From positions 47,752,461 through 47,816,460 of the forward strand of contig NC_079209.1 of the NCBI RefSeq assembly GCF_026745355.1: a DNA stretch of 64,000 bases, read 5' to 3'. The translations under genes and the position numbers were made by a program. Positions 12,461 through 20,688 of the stretch are shown in pieces (position 1 is the first letter of the stretch; each line of letters opens with the position of its first letter). The notes below the pieces were generated by a model, which made no database searches, was not told the DNA's origin, and saw only the letters and a program-made list of their open reading frames with translations. Source of the stretch: Beta vulgaris subsp. vulgaris (taxonomy: Eukaryota; Streptophyta; Magnoliopsida; Caryophyllales; Amaranthaceae).

Positions 12461-12812
12461 GGGGTTGTTTGGCACTTGACTGTTGACTGTTGGCTTTTGG
12501 CCAGTTTAGTTGGCTTGTTTGACTGGTTGGAAGCATTGGTTGTATGTATTAACTTTTTATGTTGGCTGTTTAAGCCAGCTGTTTGTAAAAGTGTTTGGCA
12601 AAATTAATTGTGGTTGTTGGCTGTTTATTAGAAAATTTGTGGGCCAATAAGTCAAAAGCCAATCCAAAAAGCTCCTCCAAACAGCTTTTTCCTTTTGGCT
12701 TAAAAGCTAGCTTTTCAGCCAACCAAAAAGCCAATAACCAAACACTTTTTTTGGCTGTTTGACCAAATTAAAAAGCCAAAAGCCAATGAAAAACCATTTA
12801 CCAAACATGACT
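12461..12812. mobile_element. Non-autonomous TIR element (hAT-like MITE), about 350 bp
   Basis: The left end GGGGTTGTTTGGCACTTGAC and the inverse of the right end (GTTTGGTAAATGG) form imperfect inverted termini of the TTGTTTGGYA kind common in plant hAT MITEs. The inside is full of inverted copies of TTGGCTTTTGGC / GCCAAAAGCCAA, so the element can fold back on itself. No clean TSD was found, so the borders are approximate. Confidence 0.55.
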
Positions 12813-13274
12813 TTGCCAACTTCAAGTGTATGTTGTCATCTCTGCCATCCAATGAGACGGTGATTAGCATCAAATTCTTCAGTGGTTGCAGTGATGAGGG
12901 GTTAGAGTTTGGATGGAAGAGCATGGACATCGAAGTAGGTAGGGTTCTTTTCTCTCTCCTCTTGCCGCGTGGTAGCAGGTAGGCACAACACTATTGTTTG
13001 CCTATTCGTTGAGGTGTTGAACGACGGGTCCTAACACTTGGCGGTCGTCGGACAGAGTCGCGGAGGAGAGAGAAAAACTAGGGGTCAAAGAGAAAGTGAA
13101 GGGGATAAAAGAGAAAGATATAATATTGACGCATGCTTGCTGAAAAATGACATAAAATCAAGTAACGATGACATCATTTCATTTATAGATGATTGTGTAA
13201 TACTGATAAGTATATAAAGATTTGAAAAATGATAATGAAATAATGAAAAATGATACATGTTTTTGTTTGTTGCT
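12813..13274. other. Intergenic spacer with first copy of a diverged direct repeat
   Basis: No gene recognised. Bases 13145-13270 resemble 15955-16090 in the same orientation (both start near GACATAAAAT and contain ATGA(C/T)ATCATTTC and (G/A)TATATAAAG), placing related sequence on both sides of the CACTA-like segment. A GA/CT-rich stretch lies at about 13070-13120. Confidence 0.5.
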
Positions 13275-13786
13275 TCAAAAAACTGCAGCAATAGGCTTTT
13301 TTAAATAAAGAAAGCGCGCGGCCCAATTAGGATTTTGTTCCTCTTCATTAGCCGTTTAAGTAAAAAAATATTTCTCTCTCTCTCATTTTCCTCCTCCTCG
13401 GCCGTTTAGGCCAAAAAGTATTTCTCTCTCTCTTCTCTATCTCTCTCCCTCCACTCTCCTTTCTGGTTTACAGCAACTGGCGTCCGTTGCCCTCGCCACA
13501 GATCTTCGTGGTTTACAGCCCCTTCTCTTCATCTCCTCCCCTCATCTCCTTTCTCTTTTCCCTCCTCGTTTCCGCCCCTTCTCTTCTCCACTTATCACTA
13601 GCATCGTTCGTCTGATCATCTCCACTTATCACCGGCGTTCATCTCCATCAAAGTTGTTCGTCGTCTTCGTCTCCACCAAAGTCGTTCGTTCGTTCAAATA
13701 GTTAAGGCATCTCAAGTCATTCGTTAGCACCAGCGTCGTCGTGTTCGTCTCCACCAAAGTCGTTCGCTGTCTTCGTCTCCACCACC

Positions 13787-13885
13787 GTCGTTCGCCATCT
13801 TCGTTCATCTGTTTTGGCCGTCGTTCGCCATCTTCGTTCGTCAGTTTTGGCTGTCGTTCGCCATCTTCGTTCGTCAGTTTTGGCC
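13787..13885. repeat. 33-bp minisatellite, three copies
   Basis: Three head-to-tail copies of a 33-bp unit starting GTCGTTCGCCATCTTCGTTC, with few substitutions. Because 33 is a multiple of three, both strands carry long open frames (for example 13629-13958 minus, with repeated ERRPKLTNEDG), but these look like by-products of the repeat rather than a gene. Confidence 0.85.
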
Positions 13886-14045
13886 GTCGTTCGTCTCGAG
13901 TTCGTTCGCCGTCCACACCGTCTTCTGCGCCAAGCATTCGTCCACACCAACATCCCATAAGTTAGGTTTCAAGATCTAATGTCATTTTCCCATTTTCTTT
14001 TAATTTTTTTTTATTAATTCTATGCATCTCTAATGTACTTCTGTA

Positions 14046-14936
14046 TAGGGGTGTGCAAAAATATCTGATCCTATGATCAGAGCCGATTATCCGTTGATCC
14101 GATCCGAAATTTCAGATATCCGGTCCGGTTTTTGGTTTTCGGGTATTACGGATCGGATATCTGAAAAAATATCGGGTTTTCGGATCGGATGCGGATCAGA
14201 CTCTTTTGCATTTCGGATATCCGAAAACCCGATTTAAATTTTCTCCAAAATAAAATATGCAAAAGCCAAATATTTAATTGGCGTGCAGTATTGCTCGCTG
14301 CTACTGCCTAAACCCTAAGTGCCTACTGTACAATTTTCAGAAATGAAACCCAGTGCCTACTGGCTACCTCAGTCATTGCTCCCGAAGTCTCGACTCTCAG
14401 TCTCACTCCTCTCACAATTTCACAACTTCACGCCTCTCTATCTCTTCATTTTTTCTTCGACTTAAGCTTGAGAATTCTTCGATTTTGAAACATATGAAGC
14501 TTAGATTTCACTTTAAATTTTGGAAATTTTTGATGTTTATTTCTCTGTTATTATCAGCTATGGTGAAGGATTTGGAGTCTTCTGTTATTGCTGGTTTTTG
14601 TGATGAAGATCCCTTCTTTAATCTTTGCATTTTTTATTTTGGTGGTTTAGTCGCAAACTGCCATTTTGGTGGTTTATGGGCTCTTAGTGGCCCAGTCTGC
14701 CCCGACACATGAGGAAAAAAAAAGCAAGTTCAAAGGACTTGGCGACTTGCAATGCAACGTCCCACCATATGTGAATGAAAGTCGGATCAAAGTTTCGGAT
14801 ATTTGCTTCGGATATCGGATCTGATCTGATCTGATCCGATCCGAAATTTTCGGATCGGATTTTTGGTGATCCGAAAATTCGGATATCCGAAATTTCGGAT
14901 CGGATCAGATCTAATATCTAAATCTGCACACCCCTA
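14046..14936. mobile_element. hAT-type non-autonomous element, 891 bp, TSD CTTCTGTA
   Basis: Termini TAGGGGTGTGCA at 14046 and TGCACACCCCTA ending at 14936 are exact inverted repeats, flanked by a perfect 8-bp duplication CTTCTGTA (14038-14045 and 14937-14944), the signature of hAT transposons. The subterminal 150-200 bp on each side are packed with CGGATCGGATATCCGA-type motifs in both orientations. A 119-codon open frame (14353-14712) sits between the subterminal blocks. I do not recognise it and it may be captured sequence or chance. Confidence 0.9.
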
Positions 14937-15320
14937 CTTCTGTATCTCTATTTCTTTTTTTTTTGTTTTTTTAAATTTTTTCCTTATTAGCTCTGTTTTT
15001 ATTTTTCTTATATATTTTTGTAATTAGGGTTTGTAAAATATTATTTTTATTGAAGATATGACGGTTTGGTTTAGTTACTTTTGTGTTGTGTTGTTATGGT
15101 ACTTCAGTGCTGCAATAGTCTCCTTGGATTAGAGAATGATATTCTTTCAAATTTAATTGCAAAATGCAATAATTTTTTTTGTTTTGCTTGTACCAGGACC
15201 TATTGCTGCGGTTCTTAGCTAAAATCGCAGTAATACGCTGTACTTTTTTAATAAGAAATAAACATATTGATGCGGTTTTGCCCAATATTGTCACGATTTT
15301 AAACCGCAGCAATATATTAA

Positions 15321-15866
15321 GGAAAATTTGCACAAAACGACCTTAAGTTTTCACTTATTTAGAAACTTCCACCTTTATGTTTTTTTCCCATAAACTTCCA
15401 CCTAAACTTTGCAAATCTTTATAAACTCCCACCACTTTACGAATTTTGCCAAACTCCGTTAGTGGTGGGACCCACATCAGTTATTTTTTTGTTTTTCCCT
15501 CCAAGCAACTCACTTCCCTCATTCATTTCTACAAAAATGTTGTTTGGAATCCATAAATTTACCCAGATTTCAAGAGAGATGAATGAAGAGAGAGAGAATG
15601 GAAAAAAAAGGGAGTACTTAATGGTGGGAAGAGGAAGAAGACATCATTTTTGGAGAGATGAATGAGGGAAGTGAGTTGTTTGGAGGGAAAAACAAAAGAA
15701 ATAACCGATGTGGGTCCCACTAGTAGTGGAGTTTGGCAAAACCCGTTAAGTGGTGGGAGTTTATAAAGGTTTTGTAAAGTTTAGGTGGAAATTTAGGGAA
15801 AAAAAAACATAAAGGTGAGAGTTTCTAAATAAGTGAAAACTTAAGGTGGTTTTGTGCAAATTTTCC
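15321..15866. mobile_element. Mutator-like MITE, 546 bp, TSD ATATATTAA
   Basis: Inverted termini start GGAAAATTTGCACAAAACGA on the left; the right end is nearly the exact reverse complement over more than 60 bp. A perfect 9-bp duplication ATATATTAA (15312-15320, 15867-15875) matches the Mutator superfamily. The inside also reads as a fold-back around the centre (CACTTCCCTCATTCAT versus ATGAATGAGGGAAGTG), so nearly the whole element is one long hairpin. No coding gene: the 67-codon frame inside is a by-product. Confidence 0.88.
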
Positions 15867-15954
15867 ATATATTAATTACCTATTGCTGCCCCCGCGGTCA
15901 AAATCGCCGCAATAGGCCACTTAATGACTGCAACAATAAGCATTTATTCTACTA

Positions 15955-16110
15955 GTGTGACATAAAATTGAGTAATAATGATATCATTTCTCTCAAAAAT
16001 GATATTAGTTTTGTATAACAATGATAAAGTATATAAAGTGTTGAAAGATGATAAATAAAGTAAGGGAAAATGATATAAGTTTGATGAAAAAGGACATAAA
16101 AGTGAGTAAT
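15955..16110. repeat. Second copy of diverged direct repeat (partner 13145-13270)
   Basis: GACATAAAATTGAGTAATAA here versus GACATAAAATCAAGTAACGA at about 13149, followed in both by ATGAYATCATTTC and a shared TATATAAAG. A third, shorter start (GGACATAAAAGTGAGTAATA) follows at about 16093. This is noncoding. The copies lie on either side of the CACTA-like segment. Confidence 0.6.
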
Positions 16111-16709
16111 AATAATAATAATATATTTTTCTTTTAAATGATATTAAGCTCCCTTTGTATTTTATTTTGTTCTTTCTACCCGGAATCTTGACACTATTTA
16201 CAATTAGTAAGAACCTTCTAAATTTTTCTTAATGTATAATAAAATATAGTCATGTGTAGTATTGTGTGACTCGTTTCAATGAATACTTTAGTAGTATTCA
16301 ATCGTTATAATTTAGACTGATATGTAATGAAATATATTTAAGGTGCGAAATTAATCAGAAACCTTAACAATCATGTACAATCCACTTAGAAACTTCACTA
16401 TATATGATAAAGTTTAAACCCTTTTGCTAAGGAGATTCTGATTAGAGATAAAGAGTTAGGGAGAAATGGAGACGTCGAAAAATAAATTAGGGCTTTTGGT
16501 TTACAGTTCAAGTAAGTAGAATAGCGGTATTAGCTTATCAAGACGATAAAATTATAATAAAGTATATTTTTAGTATTTGTTGCACCTTTTCAACCCCACC
16601 CCATATATTATGATTGTGAGCTTGGAAGAACCTCTTGTCATAGGGATGGAAGGAGGGTTTTCCAAGTCACAAGCACCATACCAACCTTGATTCTCACTAA
16701 TATGAACTA
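16111..16709. other. Intergenic, no feature recognised
   Basis: AT-rich unique-looking sequence with no coding frame, tRNA or clear repeat. Confidence 0.4.
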
Positions 16710-17031
16710 CTTTATTTGTTTTTTTAATTGTTACACTTTGTTTTGGAAGGAGATCGAACCAAGAAAATTATGCAAAAAACAAAGAAGAAGTACAAAAAAA
16801 GAATGTTTGATTGTGAAAAATGTAAAAAAAGCATTAAAATAATATCGAAAAGAGAAAAATAGGATAGGTGGTAAGATTTTGGGTGAATTATTAAAATGGA
16901 TGGTGAAGTATATGAGGTGAAAAAATTGAAAAATTGATGTGATAGGTTACCATATAAGGAAAACTGAGAGTGTAACAATAAAAAAAGACCAAAAAAAGGA
17001 AAGCGTAAAATTAAATAAAAAAAAGAGGGAA
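16710..17031. mobile_element. Diverged Stowaway-like MITE
   Basis: The left CTTTATTTGTTTTTTTAATT and the inverse of the right end (TTCCCTCTTTTTTTTATTTA) form an imperfect inverted repeat flanked by TA on both sides (16708-16709, 17032-17033). The termini are an eroded form of the CTCCCTCCG end. The 84-codon minus frame inside has no meaning. Confidence 0.5.
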
Positions 17032-17053
17032 TACTAACTAGGCATTACCTCAA

Positions 17054-17250
17054 ACTCTGTTCTTTTGGACTGAATTAACGAAAATTCAGTTCACAAATTC
17101 AGTCGAGTTTGTTTCCTCTTACCATTTTCATCCACTTCAATTCAGTTAAATTCAACTTAGTTCAATTCAATTCAGATAAAGTAAGTTCAGTACAATTCCG
17201 TTTAGTTCATTTCATACAATATTTAATTTAGTTCAATTCAAAAGAACTTA
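17054..17250. mobile_element. Tourist-like MITE rich in TTCAGTTCAATTCA
   Basis: Left CTCTGTTCTTTTGGACTGAA and the reverse of the right end (CCTAAGTTCTTTTGAATTGA) are imperfect inverted repeats around a run of TTCAGTTCAATTCA-type words. The same word family fills the elements at 33646-33839 and 35294-35462, and a single matching end lies at about 24955. Borders are approximate. Confidence 0.55.
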
Positions 17251-17543
17251 GGCCCCGTTTGGTATGGCGTAAAACGTTTTCCTGGAAAACTGTTTTTCTC
17301 TATTTTCAGTTATAAGGAGTGTAAAACCATTTTTCCTTGGAGTAAAATTTACGCTCCAAATGATGAAAAACCATAACCCCTTCAAAATGAAGAGAAAAGT
17401 GTTTTCTTTACTCTCTTACACACTCCTCTAACTACCTCCTTACTTTTCCTTCATATTTCTTTCATTTTCATTATTTTTCTTACATGAAACCAAACAAGGA
17501 AAAAACTAATTTTGAAATTGTATTTTCTATTCTATATTATTTT

Positions 17544-18706
17544 GGAAAAATGGATCAGAATACCCCCAACTTTGGCCCGTCCGCTTTTAATACCCCCAAC
17601 TATGAGTTATTTTTAAATACCCCCTACTATTGAGGAGGTCCACCAAAAATGCACCCAGATGACTTGTAACCTGTTAACCAGGTAATTTTTTTATTTCTCG
17701 TTTATTTTTAATTTCGACTCCTACCCACCACCACATCAACCACCCTCTCCCCCACCCCAGACCCTCCCTCTCCCCTCCCCGGCTGCAAACCCTCTCCCCC
17801 CACCCCAGACCCTCCCTCTCCCCTCCCTGGTGCAAACCCTCTCCCACCCCCCAGACCTCCCTCGCCCCCACTGCCCTAACCTCGTCCCAACAGCACCCAG
17901 TCCCCACCCCCATTCGACACCACAAGCATCCAGCCCCACCCCCTTCGACCCACCACCACCCAAAACCTCGACCCAACACCTGCCACCAAAAAACCTCGCC
18001 TTAACCACCCAGAAACCCTGACCCAACCACCCACCACCCAAAACCCCGCCTTAACCACCCGAAACCCCATTTCAACCCCACCCCAACCACTAAAAACCAC
18101 TCAAAACCTCACCTCAACCCACCATTACCCACAACCACCGACTCAAAATTTGAGCAAAAACCACCCCCATGTTGGTGAGAATGGAGATTGTGGTGATGTT
18201 GCTGTGGTGAAAGTGGAGATGGTGTTGTGGTAGTGTAGGTGGAGAGGTGTGGCGGTGTGGCGGTGTGGTGGCGCAGATAGGTGGTGGCGGTGTTGTGGTG
18301 CGTGGCAAGCAGTGGCATGGTGGGAGGTGGTAGGTAGATGAGGAGAGAGGAGGGGGTGGTAGAGGAGAGAGAAAGGGTGGTATGGTGGTGGTAGAAGAGA
18401 GAGAAAAGGTGCAGGTAGATGAGGAGAGAGGAGGGGGTGGTAGAGGAGAGAGAAAGGGTGGTATGGTGGTGGTAGAAGTGAGAGAAAGGGTGCAGGTAGA
18501 TGAGGAGAGAGGAGGGGGTGGTAGAGGAGAGAGAGAGATGAGCAGAGGGGGTGGTTTTTTGGTTTACCAGTTCATCCGGTCATAACAGGTAAATGGTGCA
18601 TTTTTGGCGGACCACCCCCAAAGTTGGGGGTATTTAAAAATAATCCAAAGTTGGGGGTATTAAAAACGGACCGCCCAAAGTTGGGGGTATTCTGATCCAT
18701 TTTTCC
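17544..18706. mobile_element. 1,163-bp TIR element with 32-bp perfect inverted termini
   Basis: The first 32 bases (GGAAAAATGGATCAGAATAC then CCCCAACTTTGG) are an exact reverse complement of the last 32. The similarity continues imperfectly through two more CCCCCAACT units and the 'tccaccaaaaatgcac' / 'gtgcatttttggcgga' pair. The inside is strongly strand-asymmetric: C-rich CCACCCC sequence at about 17720-18160 and G-rich GGTGG sequence at about 18180-18550, with an 81-bp tandem repeat. No transposase was found. The size and ends suit a Mutator-like non-autonomous element, but I see no clean 9-bp duplication. Its long open frames are artefacts of the skewed composition. Confidence 0.8.
18333..18545. 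repeat. 81-bp tandem repeat, about 2.6 copies
   Basis: Copies start with GGTAGATGAGGAGAGAGGAG at 18333, 18414 and 18495, a constant period of 81 bp. Purine-rich (GA/GGT). Confidence 0.9.
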
Positions 18707-18847
18707 TATTTCATGAAAATCATTTTACACTCAAAATGTTTTACGTCCCTAACAAACGGAGCCATAGTTTAACTCTTAGGTCGCTGTGTCCCACACTGAC
18801 CACGGTATCAAATTCTCATTCTCAATTCTAAAGCCTAATTCTCAATT

Positions 18848-18857
18848 CTAGGGTTTT
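18848..18857 (+). promoter_or_regulatory. Telo-box (reverse of AAACCCTA) upstream of eIF3d
   Basis: CTAGGGTTTT lies about 65 bp before the eIF3d start codon and is followed by a TCTCTCTCC tract. The AAACCCTA telo-box in either orientation is a known element of plant genes for translation and ribosome components. It and the pyrimidine-rich leader fit co-regulation with that set. No convincing TATA box was seen. Confidence 0.55.
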
Positions 18858-18918
18858 TCTCTCTCCTCTTTTATCACCTTCATCACTACTATCCCACTCT
18901 CTCCCAACAACATCAACA

Positions 18919-20688
18919 ATGGTGGCCGCAAGTTTCGAAGTCGGTTTCGTCCCTTTCAACCCCGACGGCTGGGGCCCACCCGAATCCTCCACCACCACCA
19001 CAACCACAACCACAACAACCACCACTCCATCCCCTTCCTCCACCGTTCCCGTCAACGTCCCTTTCGCCCCCTTTTCCCGCTCCGAAAAACTCGGCCGAAT
19101 CGCCGATTGGACTCGCAACCTCAACAACAACCCTAACCGTCGCAACAACAATCTCAACGACGCTGTTTTCGACTTTTCCGGCGACGATTCCTTCGCCGCT
19201 ACTCTCGCCGCCGACGAAGACTCCTCCTTCCGTCTGGTCGACGGTAAACCCCCTCCTCGCCCTAAATTCGGCCCAAAATGGCGTTTCCACCACCACCACA
19301 ACAACCCCTCTCGTCACCTCCCTCAGCGCAAAGACGAAGAAGTCGAAGCGCGAAAGCGCGAGGCGGAGAAAGAGCGCGCCCGACGAGATCGTCTCTACCA
19401 CAACAACCGCACTGGAGGCGGTGGAAACCAACGACGTGAAGCTGCTGTTTTCAAATCCTCCGTTGAGATCCAACCTGAATGGAATATGCTTGAGCAGATT
19501 CCATTCTCTACTTTCTCAAAGCTATCGTTTTCGGTCCCCGAACCAGAGGACCTTCTATTTTGTGGCGCTTTGGAAGGGTATGATCGATCCTATGATCGTC
19601 TTACCCCGAAGAATGAGCGTAGGCTTGAGAGGTTTAAGAATAGGAACTTTTTCAAGGTTACTACTACTGATGATCCTGTTATTAGGAGGCTTGCTAATGA
19701 GGATAAGGCTACGGTTTTCGCTACCGATGCCATTTTGTCCTCGTTGATGTGTTGTCCTAGGAGTGTTTATAGTTGGGACATTGTGATTCAAAGGGTTGGT
19801 AATAAATTGTTTTTTGATAAGAGGGATGGGTCTCAGTTGGATTTGTTGTCTTGTCATGAGACTTCTCAGGAGGCGTTACCAGAGTCTAAGGATGATATTA
19901 ATTCGGCTCATTCATTGAGTGTTGAGGCTGCTTATATTAACCAGAATTTCTCTCAGCAGGTTTTGGTTAGGGAAGGGAAGAAGGTGGCTTTTGATGAGCC
20001 GAATCCGTTTGCCAATGAGGGAGAGGAGGTTGCTTCTGCTGGGTATAGGTATAGGAGGTGGAAGCTTGATGATAATATGTATTTGGTTGCTAGGTGTGAG
20101 TTACAGAGTGCACTTGATATTAATAATCAGAGGCAGTTTTTGACACTTAATGCTTTGAATGAGTTTGATCCTAAGTATTCCGGTGTCGATTGGAGGCAGA
20201 AGTTGGAGACTCAAAGAGGGGCTGTTTTGGCTACTGAGTTGAAAAACAATGCTAATAAGTTGGCTAAGTGGACTGCTCAGGCTCTTTTGGCTAGTGCTGA
20301 TATGATGAAGTTGGGTTATGTTTCGAGGGTTCATCCTAGGGATCATTTTAATCATGTCATTCTCGGTGTTGTTGGGTATAAGCCTAAGGATTTTGCATCT
20401 CAGATTAATTTGAACCCCAATAACATGTGGGGAATTGTTAAGAGTATTGTTGATATGTGTATGAAGCTGGGTGAGGGCAAGTATGTGCTGGTTAAGGACC
20501 CCTCCAAGCCTCAGGTGAGGATTTACGAGGTGCCTGCTGATGCTTTTGAGAATGATTACGTCGAGGAGCCGTTGCCTGAGGAGGAGCAAGCTCAGCCTCC
20601 TACCGAAGATGCTGCTAATGTTATTTCTTCTGACATTAGTGTGGCTGCTACTGATGTGGAGGACAAGGAGATTAGTGCTGTGCCTTAA
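18919..20688 (+). CDS. Translation initiation factor eIF3 subunit d
   Basis: eIF3d is a subunit of the cytoplasmic eIF3 complex, which recruits mRNA to the 40S subunit; in animals eIF3d also has cap-binding activity. The 589-residue protein is the usual family length and is read without introns. The N terminus MVAASFEVGFVPFNPDGWGP is the typical eIF3d start, followed by FAPFSRSEKLGRIADWTRN. A Thr run (about residues 25-36), encoded by ACC/ACA repeats, and His/Asn-rich patches mark the flexible N-terminal region. The conserved cap-binding-type core spans roughly residues 180-540 (from WNMLEQIPFSTFSKLSF), and the C-terminal tail is acidic. The ATG is the first in a good context (ACAATGG) after a pyrimidine-rich leader. 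The GC-rich first 500 bp of the CDS contrast with the more T-rich remainder. The gene starts about 155 bp right of a MITE. Confidence 0.95.
   Translation: MVAASFEVGFVPFNPDGWGPPESSTTTTTTTTTTTTPSPSSTVPVNVPFAPFSRSEKLGRIADWTRNLNNNPNRRNNNLNDAVFDFSGDDSFAATLAADEDSSFRLVDGKPPPRPKFGPKWRFHHHHNNPSRHLPQRKDEEVEARKREAEKERARRDRLYHNNRTGGGGNQRREAAVFKSSVEIQPEWNMLEQIPFSTFSKLSFSVPEPEDLLFCGALEGYDRSYDRLTPKNERRLERFKNRNFFKVTTTDDPVIRRLANEDKATVFATDAILSSLMCCPRSVYSWDIVIQRVGNKLFFDKRDGSQLDLLSCHETSQEALPESKDDINSAHSLSVEAAYINQNFSQQVLVREGKKVAFDEPNPFANEGEEVASAGYRYRRWKLDDNMYLVARCELQSALDINNQRQFLTLNALNEFDPKYSGVDWRQKLETQRGAVLATELKNNANKLAKWTAQALLASADMMKLGYVSRVHPRDHFNHVILGVVGYKPKDFASQINLNPNNMWGIVKSIVDMCMKLGEGKYVLVKDPSKPQVRIYEVPADAFENDYVEEPLPEEEQAQPPTEDAANVISSDISVAATDVEDKEISAVP

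Larger units (their letters stand above)
13275..15957. mobile_element. CACTA-like element, borders partly uncertain, with nested insertions
   Basis: The right end, read in reverse, starts CACTAGTAGAATAAATGC at 15957, a CACTA-type terminus. Subterminal repeats of (G)CNGC(A/G)ATAGG and GCGGTTTTAGC types occur near both sides (about 13283, 15203-15310, 15885-15935), as is typical of CACTA elements. The left CACTA terminus is not visible, so the start is approximate. It carries a hAT element (14046-14936) and a Mutator-like MITE (15321-15866), and a CT-rich, TTCGTC-rich segment around 13380-13960. No transposase was found. Confidence 0.45.
17251..18763. mobile_element. hAT/Harbinger-like TIR element split by a second element
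   Basis: The left end GGCCCCGTTTGGTATGGCGT and the reverse of the right end (GGCTCCGTTTGTTAGGGACG) are inverted repeats, and both continue into GTAAAAC...TTT. The element's two halves (17251-17543 and 18707-18763) are separated by the insertion at 17544-18706. No clear TSD. Non-autonomous. Confidence 0.6.

Noticed and set aside
13629..13965. Long repetitive open frames on both strands (ERRPKLTNEDG repeats)
   Set aside because: They arise from a 33-bp tandem repeat whose period is a multiple of three; no start context, domain or splice structure.
17674..18585. Gly/Trp-, Pro/His- and Glu/Gly-rich frames on both strands
   Set aside because: They lie wholly inside a TIR element with extreme strand skew and an 81-bp tandem repeat, so open frames are expected by composition.
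18828..19473. Minus-strand frames of 158 and 186 codons opposite eIF3d
   Set aside because: Shadows of the GC-rich start of the eIF3d coding sequence; the sense frame is clearly the gene.
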